Part shown: piece by piece, positions 39,267 to 48,051 of the stretch | Numbering within the stretch: position 1 is the first letter of the stretch | Layout: every line of letters begins with the position of its first letter | Assembly: GCF_018449605.1 (NCBI RefSeq) | Contig: NZ_JAAVUW010000007.1 | Coordinates: forward strand, 1-64,000 | From: Luteibacter sp. dw_328 | Lineage (GTDB): Bacteria > Pseudomonadota > Gammaproteobacteria > Xanthomonadales > Rhodanobacteraceae | Length of the DNA stretch: 64,000 nt | Reading direction: 5' to 3' | Program-made: the position numbers and the translations under genes | The notes under the pieces: model-generated | Seen by the model: the letters and a program-made list of their open reading frames with translations, nothing else | Databases searched by the model: none | What the model was told of the DNA's origin: nothing

Positions 39267-40742
39267 ATGATTTCCCGCGAACAATTCGATGCCTACGCCG
39301 CGCAGGGCCATACGCGCATTCCGCTGGTGCGCGAGGTCTTCTCCGACCTCGACACGCCGCTGTCGGTGTACCTGAAGCTGGCCGATGGCCCGTATACCTT
39401 CCTCTTCGAGTCGGTCGAGGGCGGCGCCACGTGGGGACGCCATTCCATCATTGGCCTGCCGGCGCGGCGTGTGTATCGCCTGCGCGGTCATGAGCTGGAA
39501 GTGGAGGAGAGTGGGGAGGTCATCGAGCGTCGTCATCTAGAGGATCCGCTCGCCGAGATCGAAGTGCTTCGCAAGCAGTACGACGTGCCCAAGCTGCCGG
39601 GCCTGCCCGACTTCACCGGTGGCCTCGTCGGCTACTTCGGTTTCGAAACCATCGGCTATATCGAAAAGCGCCTCGCCCAGTGGGACAAGCACGACGAACT
39701 TGGCACGCCCGACGTCCTGCTGATGCTCGCCGACGAAGTGGCGGTGTTCGACAACCTGAAGGGCCGCCTGTACCTCATCGTCCACGCCGACCCGTCGAAG
39801 CCGCAGGCCTATGCCGATGCCTCGCGCCGTCTCGATGCGCTCGCCTTCCGCCTGCGCCAGGGTGGCGTCTCGTACCCGCAGATGCTGCAGCCGGCGGCGA
39901 TCGACGAGTCCGATTTCAAATCCTCGTTCACCCGCGAGGAGTACGAGGAAGTGGTGCGCAAGGCACAGGAATACATCCGCGCCGGCGACATCTTCCAGGT
40001 CGTTCCGTCGCAGCGCCTTAGCGTCAAGTTCAATGCACGGCCGGTGGATGTTTACCGCGCACTGCGCGCGATGAATCCCTCGCCGTACATGTTCTTCATC
40101 GACATGGGCCCGACCCAGATCGTCGGCTCGTCGCCGGAGATCCTCGTGCGCCTGAAGGCGGGTCGCGTCGTGCTGCGGCCGATCGCCGGCACGCGTCGTC
40201 GCGGAGCCGATGAAGCGGAGGATGTCGCGCTGGAAACCGAGCTGCTCGCCGATCCGAAGGAACGCGCCGAGCACCTCATGCTGATCGACCTCGGTCGCAA
40301 CGACGTCGGCCGCGTGAGCAAGACGGGCACGGTGGAATTGTCCGAATCCTTCGTGGTCGAGCGTTACTCGCACGTCATGCACATCGTGTCCCAGGTCGAA
40401 GGCGATATTCGCGACGACCTCTCCTACATGGATGTCATCAAGGCGACGTTCCCGGCCGGTACGGTGAGTGGCGCGCCGAAGATCCGCGCGCTGGAGATCA
40501 TCCAGGAACTGGAACCGTTCAAGCGCAACATCTACGCCGGCGCCATCGGCTGGCTCGGCTGGTGGGGCGACGCGGATACCGCCATCGCCATCCGCACCGC
40601 CGTGATCCAGGACGGCCGCCTGCACGTGCAGGCCGGCGGTGGCGTTGTTTACGATTCCGACCCCGCGGCCGAGTGGGAAGAGACGATGAACAAGGGTCGC
40701 GCACTGTTCCGCGCAGTAGCCCAAGCCGCGAAAGGCCTCTAA
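39267..40742 (+). CDS. trpE: Anthranilate synthase component I
   Basis: TrpE makes anthranilate from chorismate with the TrpG glutaminase, opening the tryptophan pathway. The 491-residue protein has the N-terminal regulatory part (LADGPYTFLFESVEGGATWGRHSIIG, which includes the tryptophan-binding ES motif). The chorismate-binding domain carries VVPSQRLSVKF, GSSPEILVRL, PIAGTRRRG, IDLGRNDVGRV, FPAGTVSGAPKIRA and QAGGGVVYDSDP. The ATG at 39267 is chosen from homology; longer frames run through the REP cluster. trpG does not follow in this window. Confidence 0.95.
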   Translation: MISREQFDAYAAQGHTRIPLVREVFSDLDTPLSVYLKLADGPYTFLFESVEGGATWGRHSIIGLPARRVYRLRGHELEVEESGEVIERRHLEDPLAEIEVLRKQYDVPKLPGLPDFTGGLVGYFGFETIGYIEKRLAQWDKHDELGTPDVLLMLADEVAVFDNLKGRLYLIVHADPSKPQAYADASRRLDALAFRLRQGGVSYPQMLQPAAIDESDFKSSFTREEYEEVVRKAQEYIRAGDIFQVVPSQRLSVKFNARPVDVYRALRAMNPSPYMFFIDMGPTQIVGSSPEILVRLKAGRVVLRPIAGTRRRGADEAEDVALETELLADPKERAEHLMLIDLGRNDVGRVSKTGTVELSESFVVERYSHVMHIVSQVEGDIRDDLSYMDVIKATFPAGTVSGAPKIRALEIIQELEPFKRNIYAGAIGWLGWWGDADTAIAIRTAVIQDGRLHVQAGGGVVYDSDPAAEWEETMNKGRALFRAVAQAAKGL

Positions 40743-40755
40743 CTGCTAGCGCTGT

Positions 40756-40872
40756 TGTAGGAGCCGATTCATCGGCGATGCTCTGTGTGGGAGCCGATTC
40801 ATCGGCGATAGGGTGCTAGCCGCACCCTTTCCCCCGCTGCCGCGGGGATCGCCGATGAATCGGCTCCCACAG
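40756..40872. repeat. Three-REP cluster after trpE
   Basis: Two forward GATTCATC REPs (40756-40779 with GTAG head; about 40785-40809 with GTGG head) and one inverted REP (40848-40872). Confidence 0.85.
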
Positions 40873-40954
40873 AAAGCGGGCGTTGCCGTCGGAAGAATGC
40901 GTTGCCGTTGAACAGTGCGTTGCCGTCATCCGTGTCGAAAGGAGATCGTCGGGT

Positions 40955-41656
40955 ATGAATCGTTATCTGCTTGCTGTCGCTCTTGCCGCCTTACCTGTGC
41001 TCGCCTCGGCGTCCGAGACGCCATCCTCTCCCTACCTTTCCGCCAAAGGCCACGCCGAGCGCAGCGTCCAGCCGGACCGGTTCGGCATCGATCTGCGTGT
41101 CATCGCCGTGGACATGAAGCCGGCCGTGGCGCGCACCCGCGTCGAGAAACTGATGGCCGGTGTACTCGCCGGCTTCAAGGCGCACCACGCGATACCGGAG
41201 TCAATCGACGCGACGGCGATCAGCGTCGACGCCAAGTCGGAGTACCGCGACGACAAGGACGCCTTCCTCGGGACGCAGGTCTCGCGTACGGCCCATGCGG
41301 TGTTCGCGAACCTGGACGACCTTCGCCAGTTCATCGACGGCGTCGAGGCCGACCAGGAGTTGCAGATCACCGGAACCACCGTCACCCGTAGCGATATCGA
41401 AGCGGTCCGGCAGGACGTGCGTCGCGACGCGATTAAGGATTCCATCCGCTCCGCCAAGGCTATGGCGGACGCTTACGGGGTCAAGCTCGGCACGCTCTAT
41501 ACCGTCACGGATTCACCGGCCTACGTCGGGGGACGAAGCGATCTCTCCAGCGTCACGGTCACCGCGGCGACCCTTCCGAAAATCGATCTGCAAGTAGGCA
41601 GCATCAAGGTCGAAGAGAACGTCTTCGCGATCTTCTTCATGGATACGGGCAAATAA
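40955..41656 (+). CDS. Periplasmic SIMPL-domain protein
   Basis: A 233-residue secreted protein of the SIMPL/DUF541 family, widespread and poorly understood, with oligomeric periplasmic members. A signal peptide (YLLAVALAALPVLASA) is followed by YLSAKGHAERSVQPDRFGIDLRV, the typical opening, and by DAIKDSIRSAKAMADAYGVKLG near the end. AAGGAG lies 10 bases before the ATG at 40955. It stands alone between REP clusters. Confidence 0.82.
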   Translation: MNRYLLAVALAALPVLASASETPSSPYLSAKGHAERSVQPDRFGIDLRVIAVDMKPAVARTRVEKLMAGVLAGFKAHHAIPESIDATAISVDAKSEYRDDKDAFLGTQVSRTAHAVFANLDDLRQFIDGVEADQELQITGTTVTRSDIEAVRQDVRRDAIKDSIRSAKAMADAYGVKLGTLYTVTDSPAYVGGRSDLSSVTVTAATLPKIDLQVGSIKVEENVFAIFFMDTGK

Positions 41657-41680
41657 AGCCCCTGTGCCACACGCTCCTTC

Positions 41681-41773
41681 GGTAGGAGCCGATTCATCGG
41701 CGAACGGGTGCTAGCGGTATCCTTATGGCTACCTACCCGCTGCCGCGGGATCGCCGATGAATCGGCTCCTACA
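41681..41773. repeat. REPIN between SIMPL and chorismate-lyase-like genes
   Basis: Forward REP 41681-41703 (ending CGAAC rather than CGAT) and inverted REP 41749-41773, with the CCCGCTGCCGCGGG spacer block. Confidence 0.86.
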
Positions 41774-41829
41774 GAAAAACCTGCGGCGCAACCGATTCCG
41801 ATACCTCTGGCACCAACGTCACGGACCGA

Positions 41830-42513
41830 ATGAAACTCATGAGCAGCACGCGTACCTTCATCGCCGCCGGAAGTCTTGCCGTCATGGCCGCCACCTCGGC
41901 GCCGTCGGTACAGGCGCGCGAGCCCTTCAGTGACGATGTCGCCTCGCGCACGCAGGCGCTGGCGCTGCTGGAAACGCTCAATGCCGACCTGCTCAGCCAC
42001 CCCAGCGCGACGCTCACGCTGGAGCGCTGGTGCAGCGACCACGCGCTGGCTGGCGACGCGAAGATCCTCGCCCGCCGCGTGAAGGGGCAGGACAAGCCCC
42101 TCCCGGATGACGGACGGCAGACGCTCGGTATCGGTCCGGAAGAGCCGGTGAAATATCGTCGCGTCCAACTGGCCTGCGGGGAGCATGTGCTCTCCGAGGC
42201 GGACAACTGGTACGTCCCGTCGCGCCTCACCCCGGAAATGAACCAGATCCTCGACAGCACCGACCAGCCGTTCGGCAAGGTCGTCCAGCCGCTGCATTTC
42301 CGCCGCCAGACGATCAGCGCGGACCTCCTGTGGTCGCCGCTGCCCAAGGGCTGGGAGATGGATGCGCCGCTGCCTGCATCCGCCAAGGGCCCCCTGACGA
42401 TCCCCCACGAGCTGCTGCGCCACCGCGCCGTCCTGTTCAACGAGGCCAGCCAGCCCTTCAGCCTGGTCATCGAGACCTATACCTCGGAAGTGCTGGCCTT
42501 CGGCCGCCGCTAA
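41830..42513 (+). CDS. Secreted protein with possible chorismate-lyase-like fold
   Basis: A 227-residue protein with a signal peptide ending APSVQA. The body reads WYVPSRLTPEMNQILDST, FGKVVQPLHFRRQTISADLLW and ELLRHRAVLFNEASQPFSLVIETYTSEVL. This spacing of Arg, hydrophobic strands and a late Glu recalls UbiC-like chorismate lyase folds. UbiC itself is cytoplasmic, so a secreted copy is unlikely to serve ubiquinone synthesis. The assignment is weak. An ATG at 41839 is an alternative start. Confidence 0.55.
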   Translation: MKLMSSTRTFIAAGSLAVMAATSAPSVQAREPFSDDVASRTQALALLETLNADLLSHPSATLTLERWCSDHALAGDAKILARRVKGQDKPLPDDGRQTLGIGPEEPVKYRRVQLACGEHVLSEADNWYVPSRLTPEMNQILDSTDQPFGKVVQPLHFRRQTISADLLWSPLPKGWEMDAPLPASAKGPLTIPHELLRHRAVLFNEASQPFSLVIETYTSEVLAFGRR

Positions 42514-42528
42514 AGCTTGCCTCCCCCT

Positions 42529-42612
42529 TGTGGGAGCCGATTCATCGGCGATCCGGCGGCAGCCGGCCAGGTTCCCGATACCTGGTTATCGCCGATGAAT
42601 CGGCTCCCACAC
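42529..42612. repeat. REPIN before the DUF4019-like gene
   Basis: Forward GTGG-headed REP 42529-42552 and inverted REP 42588-42612. Confidence 0.86.
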
Positions 42613-42727
42613 AAAGCCGCCGTCCGTAGCAGAGCAGCCTCCACCAACCGCCGTATACCCTCCGGCCGACTTGGCACAGCCGCCTGCGCGCCGGAAGCTG
42701 GACCCCACGATAAGGTGGAGGCAACTC

Positions 42728-43216
42728 ATGGCCCCGGCGAGCGCCGTTGCACGAAAGATTCCCGCGCCGCGGCTGACGGGCACGAATGCCCTCGGGGCAC
42801 TGCTCACCGTTGCCCACGAGCCACGTCTCGGGCCCCAGCCGAACTCGCTGGACAATGCCGTCGCCAACGCCACGCACTGGGTACAGCTATCCAACACAGC
42901 GCGCCGCCCCGATGCCATGTGGCTCGAAGCCGGCGCGATGATGCAGCGCCTGGTGCCGCGTGCGGATTGGGTTCGGTATCTGCGGAAGATTCGTCTCGAT
43001 CGCGGGGCACTGAACAGCCGCGAGTGGTTCGAAGTCACCCGCGTTCGCGACCCGGTCGGGTTGCCCCCCGGCGATTACCTCAACGTGATCTTCATCGCGC
43101 AGTTCGCCCGGGCGATTCTTTTCGAGACCGTATCGCTGGCGCCGGGCAGTGCAGGGTGGATGCCCGTTGGTTACGTCATCCGGCCCGTGCAGCGCGAGAT
43201 TTCATTCGTGCAGTGA
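42728..43216 (+). CDS. DUF4019-like protein
   Basis: A 162-residue protein resembling the DUF4019 pattern: ANATHWVQLSNTARRPDAMWLEAGAMMQ, then LNSREWFEVTRVRDPVGLPPGDYLNVIF and GWMPVGYVIR. The function is unknown. GGAG lies 7 bases before the ATG. No signal peptide is evident, although many relatives are secreted, so the N-terminus may be atypical. Confidence 0.6.
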   Translation: MAPASAVARKIPAPRLTGTNALGALLTVAHEPRLGPQPNSLDNAVANATHWVQLSNTARRPDAMWLEAGAMMQRLVPRADWVRYLRKIRLDRGALNSREWFEVTRVRDPVGLPPGDYLNVIFIAQFARAILFETVSLAPGSAGWMPVGYVIRPVQREISFVQ

Positions 43217-43243
43217 GTGTGGGGCCGATTCATCGGCTCCTAT
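43217..43243. repeat. Decayed REP remnant
   Basis: A shortened forward REP (GGGGCCGATTCATCGGCTCC) sits between the DUF4019-like gene and the tetR end. It is a compact palindrome that could act as a hairpin between the convergent genes. Confidence 0.5.
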
Positions 43244-43839
43244 TCCGTCGCGGTGCGCGCCGCGAAGGCCGCCGCAATCGCATCGCGCGTCGCCACTAGC
43301 ACTTCATCCGACAGCGCGGCGTCGGTCTTGGCGACCGCACGCGAGACGGCGATCGCGCCGATCTGCGCCGCAATCGACGCCACCGCCAACTGCCGCCGCA
43401 CGTCCTGCGGCACCGTCTCGTCGATAGCGCCGGCCATCATCGCTACCTCTTCCTCGAACGCCTGCGCAAAGCTACGGCTGAGTGCCTCGCCCTGGCGTCC
43501 GACATCGCTGGCAGATGCTGTCATCGGGCAACTCGTAGTCAGGTCGTCTCGCTGGAGCGTGGTGTAGAGGCTGCCCAGGTATTCCTCGAACGAGGGATGC
43601 CGATCACCCGCCCAGGCACGTGCACGGTCCATCCGCTGCGCGAAACCGTGCGAGAACGCCTCGGCCGCGAGCAAGTCCTTAGAGGGGAAGTGGGCATAGA
43701 GGGCGCCGTGGGTCAGCCCGGCTTCCTTTGCCACTTCCGCCACTCCGACGCCATCAACGCCCTTCTCCCGGAACAGCCGACTCGCCGCTGCGAGCAGGGC
43801 TTCGCGGTTCTCGGCCGATTTTTCCTTGGAAACACGCAT
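43240..43839 (-). CDS. TetR-family transcriptional regulator
   Basis: A 199-residue TetR repressor. The N-terminal helix-turn-helix is clear (RLFREKGVDGVGVAEVAKEAGLTHGALYAHFPSKDLL, about residues 20-58), with a helical ligand domain of the TetR_C type after it (CPMTASASDVGRQGEA). AGGAG lies 7 bases before the ATG at 43839. It diverges from the alpha/beta-hydrolase gene, with a perfect palindrome in the shared gap, so it probably represses that gene and itself. The ligand is unknown. Confidence 0.88.
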   Translation of the reverse strand: MRVSKEKSAENREALLAAASRLFREKGVDGVGVAEVAKEAGLTHGALYAHFPSKDLLAAEAFSHGFAQRMDRARAWAGDRHPSFEEYLGSLYTTLQRDDLTTSCPMTASASDVGRQGEALSRSFAQAFEEEVAMMAGAIDETVPQDVRRQLAVASIAAQIGAIAVSRAVAKTDAALSDEVLVATRDAIAAAFAARTATE

Positions 43840-43896
43840 TTCACACTCCTGAACCGTTCCGACGGTTTTGATTGCAACCGCCACGAAAAGATATTA

Positions 43897-43912
43897 GATT
43901 GCAGTTGCAATC
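43897..43912. promoter_or_regulatory. Probable TetR operator
   Basis: GATTGCAGTTGCAATC is a perfect 7-bp inverted repeat with a 2-base centre, in the gap between tetR and the hydrolase. A second half-like GATTGCAACC begins at 43870. Confidence 0.65.
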
Positions 43913-43938
43913 ATAACCCGCCACGAAGGAGATTCGCC

Positions 43939-44700
43939 ATGTCGAGGTTTTCCACGCTGTTCGCACTCAGTGCCCTGACCCTGGGTGTTGCAGGTACCCC
44001 CGCCGCCCAGGCGGCCCCGATCCACAACGTCGTACTCGTCCATGGCGCCTTCGCCGACGGCTCAGGCTGGCGCGCCGTCTACGACTCGCTCGTCGCCAAG
44101 GGCTACGAGGTGTCGATCGTCCAGATTCCCGAAACCAGCCTCGCCGCCGATGTCGACGCCACCAAGCGCGTGATCGACCAGCAGGACGGCCCGACCGTGC
44201 TTGTCGGCCACAGCTGGGGCGGCCAGGTCATCACCGAAGCCGGTGCCGACCCGAAGGTGAAATCACTCGTGTATCTCGCGGCGCTCGTGCCCGATGTCGG
44301 TGAGAGCACCCAGACGCTCGAGACGATGGCGAAGTACCCGGCGCCGAACAACGACGTCAAGAAGACCGCGGACGGCAAGTTCTTCTACATGGACCCCACG
44401 AAGTTCCGCGAAAACTTCGCCGCGGACTCATCGTCGGCGCTGGCGTCCTTCATGGCGCATTCGCAGGTGATCCTGTCCGTCGAGGCTTTCGGCACGCCAG
44501 CGAAGGCGGCGGCGTGGAAGACCAAACCCTCCTGGGCCGTGCTGCCCGGTGCCGACAAGACCATCAACATGGACCTGCAGCGCTGGATGTACGACCGCGC
44601 CAAGGCCAAGGTCACGACGGTGCCTGGCTCGAGCCACACCGTGTTCCTCTCGCACCCCGACGTGGTGGTCAAGGTCATCGAAGAAGCCGCCGGCAAGTAA
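43939..44700 (+). CDS. Secreted alpha/beta hydrolase
   Basis: A 253-residue alpha/beta hydrolase with a signal peptide (GVAGTPAAQA). The oxyanion motif is VVLVHGAFADGSGW and the nucleophile elbow is GHSWGGQ (Ser). The late histidine is in VPGSSHTVFLSHPD. It resembles the salicylate-esterase/hydroxynitrile-lyase-like group of small esterases. GAAGGAG precedes the ATG. Divergent TetR control and the following aldo/keto reductase suggest an inducible detoxification or small-molecule modification locus; the substrate is unknown. Confidence 0.83.
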   Translation: MSRFSTLFALSALTLGVAGTPAAQAAPIHNVVLVHGAFADGSGWRAVYDSLVAKGYEVSIVQIPETSLAADVDATKRVIDQQDGPTVLVGHSWGGQVITEAGADPKVKSLVYLAALVPDVGESTQTLETMAKYPAPNNDVKKTADGKFFYMDPTKFRENFAADSSSALASFMAHSQVILSVEAFGTPAKAAAWKTKPSWAVLPGADKTINMDLQRWMYDRAKAKVTTVPGSSHTVFLSHPDVVVKVIEEAAGK

Positions 44701-44706
44701 GCACTC

Positions 44707-44734
44707 AGGCCCTCGCCCGAGGGGTGAGGGCCTT
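44707..44734 (+). terminator. Hairpin between hydrolase and aldo/keto reductase
   Basis: AGGCCCTC (44707-44714) pairs with GAGGGCCT (44726-44733). It has only a short T-run, so it may attenuate rather than stop transcription. Confidence 0.55.
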
Positions 44735-44760
44735 CTCGCATAACAGAGGAATCGGACATC

Positions 44761-45807
44761 ATGCGTTACAAGCTCTTTGGTAAGCACACGGGTTTGCGCG
44801 TCTCCGAGCTGGTGCTCGGCACCGGCAGCTTCGGCACGCGGTGGGGCCATGGCAGCGAGCAGGACGAGGCGAGCCGAATGCTCGACGCGTACGCCGACGC
44901 CGGCGGCAACTTCATTGATACCGCCGACAGCTATCAGTTCGGCGAGTCGGAAGAGATCCTCGGCCGACTGCTCGTGGGTCGCCGCAACGAGTTTGTCCTG
45001 GCCACCAAGTTCAGCCAGAGTGCCCAGGCCAACGCAGGCCTCCTGGTCACCGGTAACAGCCGCAAGGCGATGGTGGCCTCGCTCGAGGCGAGCCTGAAGC
45101 GACTCAACACCGATCACCTCGATCTCTACTGGGTGCATTACGCCGACGGTGTGACACCCATGGAGGAGATTGTCCGCGGCTTCGACGATCTCGTACGCGC
45201 GGGGAAGATTCTCTACGCCGGCTTGTCCGACTTCCCCGCATGGCGCGTGTCACGCGCGGCAACCATCGCCGAACTGCGCGGCAGCATCCCGATCGCCGGC
45301 CTGCAGGTCGAGCACAGCCTTGTCGAGCGCACGACGGAACAGGAGCTGCTGCCGATGGGCGAAGCGCTGGGTCTGGGCGTCGTCGCGTGGTCGCCGCTCG
45401 GCGGCGGCATGCTCACCGGCAAGTACCGTCAAGGTGAGAAGGGTCGCGCCGAAGGCTTCGGCGGGCGTGTGTTCCAGGCCGAAGACACGACGCAACGCAC
45501 GGCGATCCTCGATGCCGTGATTGCGACGGCCGACGAACTGAATGTCACGCCGGGTGAGGTCGCTATCGCCTGGGTAGCGTGCAAGGGCGCGCTCCCCATC
45601 ATCGGCCCGCGCAGCGTCGCGCAGCTTCAGGCGAATCTGGCGGCAACGAAGGTCACGCTGTCAGCTGAGCAGATCGAACGGCTCGATGCGGTCAGTGCCT
45701 TGCGTCCGGTGTTTCCGCGTTCGCTGCTGGAAGATCCCGCTAACCGTGACCGCATCTTCAGCGGCAAGCTCGACCGCTTCATACCACCTCGCGAGCAAGT
45801 CGCCTGA
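44761..45807 (+). CDS. Aldo/keto reductase
   Basis: A 348-residue NADPH-dependent aldo/keto reductase. The catalytic tetrad context is visible: Asp in FIDTADSYQFGESEEILG with the Tyr, Lys in FVLATKFSQS, and His in LDLYWVHYAD. Later motifs bind the cofactor (LGVVAWSPLGGGMLTGKYR and IIGPRSVAQLQANL). The substrate cannot be assigned. It follows the alpha/beta hydrolase in the same direction with a hairpin in between. Confidence 0.9.
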   Translation: MRYKLFGKHTGLRVSELVLGTGSFGTRWGHGSEQDEASRMLDAYADAGGNFIDTADSYQFGESEEILGRLLVGRRNEFVLATKFSQSAQANAGLLVTGNSRKAMVASLEASLKRLNTDHLDLYWVHYADGVTPMEEIVRGFDDLVRAGKILYAGLSDFPAWRVSRAATIAELRGSIPIAGLQVEHSLVERTTEQELLPMGEALGLGVVAWSPLGGGMLTGKYRQGEKGRAEGFGGRVFQAEDTTQRTAILDAVIATADELNVTPGEVAIAWVACKGALPIIGPRSVAQLQANLAATKVTLSAEQIERLDAVSALRPVFPRSLLEDPANRDRIFSGKLDRFIPPREQVA

Positions 45808-45827
45808 TGGTGCAAGGCCACGCTTTT

Positions 45828-45909
45828 TTAGGAGCCGATTCATCGGCGATAACCAGGTTGCGGTAACCGTGCCCGCTGCCGCGGGATCGCCGATGAATCG
45901 GCTCCTACA
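45828..45909. repeat. REPIN between convergent genes
   Basis: Forward REP 45828-45850 (head altered to TTTAGGAG) and inverted REP 45885-45909 with the CCCGCTGCCGCGGG spacer block. Confidence 0.86.
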
Positions 45910-45925
45910 AAGAGCGAGAGTGCCG

Positions 45926-46930
45926 TTACAGGGCCTCGTCGAGCGCTTTATAGAAGCGCTCGGGTGCTTCGATCATGGGTGCGTGGCCTAACCCATCGAG
46001 CGGAATCAGTTTCGCCCCTGGAATCTTCGCCGCCGCTTCCTTACCCAGCGTCGCGTAATCCCCAAGCTTCTCCTGCACAGACGACGGCGCGGCATCCTTG
46101 CCGATCGCCGTCTTGTCCGCCTGCCCGATGATCAACACCGTGGGCACGCGGATATCGGGAAACTCGTAGACCACGGGCTGGCTGAAGATCATGTCGTACG
46201 TAAGCGCGCCCGCCCAGGCCACCGTCTCGCGGCCGCTGCCTTCATACATGCCGGCCTGCATCACCGCCCAACGGCCGTAGTCGGACTTCCACTTGCCGTC
46301 GTAGTAACTTTTCAGCTGGTAAGCGCGGATGGTGGCGTACGAGGTCTTCATCTCGCTCGCGTACCACGCGTCCACGCTGCGCCACGGCACGCCCTTGGCC
46401 TTCCAGTCTTCCAGGCCCAGCGGATCGACCAGCACCAGCTTCTCCACGCCCTGCGGGAACATGAGCGCATAGCGCGCACCGATCATGCCGCCCATCGAAT
46501 GCGCGACGACCGTGACCTTGTCGACGCCAAGACTCGCCAGCAACGCATGCGTGTTCGCGGCGAGTTGGGCGATGCCGTACTGGTAGCCGCGCGGCTTGGA
46601 TGATTTGCAGAAACCGATCTGGTCGGGGATGACCACGCGAAAGCCGGCGACACGGAGATGCTCGGCGGTCGCTTGCCAATACGGTCCGCAGAAATTCTTG
46701 CCGTGCAGGAGGACGACGGTGCGGCCGTTCGGTTTCTCCGGCTTGAGATCCATGTAGGCCATCTCGAGCGATTGGCCCTGGTTCTGCACGGGGAACATCG
46801 TGACCGGGTAAGGGTAGTCGACGCGTTCGAGGCGCGGGCCGAGTTCCTTGATGGTGGGCGTGTCGTCGGCGAGGAGCGGCGTGGTGATGCAGAGCAGGGC
46901 GAGGGCGAGGGCGATGAGCGTGCGACGCAT
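45926..46930 (-). CDS. Secreted alpha/beta hydrolase
   Basis: A 334-residue alpha/beta hydrolase with an N-terminal signal peptide (LIALALALLCITTPLLA). Motifs are VVLLHGKNFCGPYW, DQIGFCKSSKP, the nucleophile elbow AHSMGGMIG and the late His in LDGLGHAPMIEAPERF. Unrelated in detail to the hydrolase at 43.9 kb. The length and cap region suit an epoxide-hydrolase/esterase-like enzyme; the substrate is unknown. It converges on the aldo/keto reductase gene across a REPIN. Confidence 0.85.
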   Translation of the reverse strand: MRRTLIALALALLCITTPLLADDTPTIKELGPRLERVDYPYPVTMFPVQNQGQSLEMAYMDLKPEKPNGRTVVLLHGKNFCGPYWQATAEHLRVAGFRVVIPDQIGFCKSSKPRGYQYGIAQLAANTHALLASLGVDKVTVVAHSMGGMIGARYALMFPQGVEKLVLVDPLGLEDWKAKGVPWRSVDAWYASEMKTSYATIRAYQLKSYYDGKWKSDYGRWAVMQAGMYEGSGRETVAWAGALTYDMIFSQPVVYEFPDIRVPTVLIIGQADKTAIGKDAAPSSVQEKLGDYATLGKEAAAKIPGAKLIPLDGLGHAPMIEAPERFYKALDEAL

Positions 46931-47266
46931 GACGGAACTCCGGTGCAGTCAGATGCCGACCATATCCCAAGCTCCGTGTAGGAGCCGATTCATCGGCGAT
47001 CCTGCGGCAGCGGGCCAGGGCGCCGCGAACATCCGATCGCCAATGAACCGGCTTCAACAGCCCCCGGCGGGGCTGACTCGCCCGCGGGTTTATCCCGGTC
47101 GCAATTTTTGTATGCGAAATCGGACGCTTTCCAGCTAACGGCAACAAGCACGGGCTCTTTCGAGAGCGCTGACTTTTCCCGCCCTGCGCCATCTGCGGCG
47201 GTACCGGGAGATACTCTTCCCGGGGGCCATGCAGTCAACCGGGTAGTTCGCCCGAAAGGATTCGTG
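46931..47266. other. Intergenic region with one REPIN
   Basis: This 336-base gap holds the REPIN at 46977-47060 and then about 200 bases without a recognisable gene, promoter or structure, leading to the hypothetical gene at 47267. Confidence 0.5.
46977..47060. repeat. REPIN with a decayed right half
   Basis: Forward REP 46977-47000 is intact. The inverted partner 47035-47060 carries several substitutions (GCCAATGAACCGGCTTCAACA). Confidence 0.78.
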
Positions 47267-47938
47267 ATGAACATGAAGGGATGCAGGTACTATTTTTTAG
47301 CGGTGTGCGCTCTGTTTTCTATGCCATCTCTCGCCGGTGTGGTGACCGGGGTAGTAGACAAGACGCCGGGGTGTCTCAAGCAGGTCGACTGGCGGAAAGA
47401 CGCGTTTCGGAACGCCGATGAATCAAAAGTCGTTTACATCACATCCCAGCGCTTCGACGAGTTTGCGAAATGCGCCTCCGAGGGGGTCGACTTCAGTGCC
47501 GCCGTCAGGATGCGAGGTCCTAACGAGTCAAAGGATGATGCCTACGAATCGGCGCTTGCCAAGATTGACGCGCTGAGGGCGAAGTATCCATCACTTAAAC
47601 GGCCGGTGGGTTTATACCTTCGCATGGCTTCCCACGACCTGGTCATCGGAGAGGGCACCGAGCAGGAGCCGACGTCATTCAAACGGGCGAACTTTTTTGA
47701 TGGCACCGTCCTCATGACGCCCATTTCAAAAATCACCCACCGTGACATCGTGTACGTAAGATCTCCTGAATATCCCGGGGTCTGCGACGATCTGAAGAGC
47801 AATCTGGTTGCGTACGAATGGTGTACCGGCGCGCGCGGTCCATCCTCGCAGGATCAACGTCTTTATGAATGCAAGGACGAGCAGTGCGATAGCGGACTGC
47901 CGCCTGATACTTTAGACGCCGGGCCCAAGTCACGATGA
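47267..47938 (+). CDS. Secreted hypothetical protein of atypical composition
   Basis: A 223-residue protein with an N-terminal signal peptide (YYFLAVCALFSMPSLAG) and about six cysteines in the mature part, three of them near the C-terminus (YECKDEQCDSG), suggesting disulfides in the periplasm. I recognise no domain. AAAGGA lies 6 bases before the ATG at 47267; MKG at 47273 is an alternative. Codon use looks less GC-biased than its neighbours (many A/T third positions), a hint of acquisition. Confidence 0.6.
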   Translation: MNMKGCRYYFLAVCALFSMPSLAGVVTGVVDKTPGCLKQVDWRKDAFRNADESKVVYITSQRFDEFAKCASEGVDFSAAVRMRGPNESKDDAYESALAKIDALRAKYPSLKRPVGLYLRMASHDLVIGEGTEQEPTSFKRANFFDGTVLMTPISKITHRDIVYVRSPEYPGVCDDLKSNLVAYEWCTGARGPSSQDQRLYECKDEQCDSGLPPDTLDAGPKSR

Positions 47939-48051
47939 CCGGGAGCGAGCCTGAGGAATAAGGCCCGCCTGCTCCTACCGAACGGGGTGCGGTGCCGATC
48001 GGAGGAGGTCGATGCCATAATCGGGCGTACGGGCCAAAACAGGGGTTTCTC

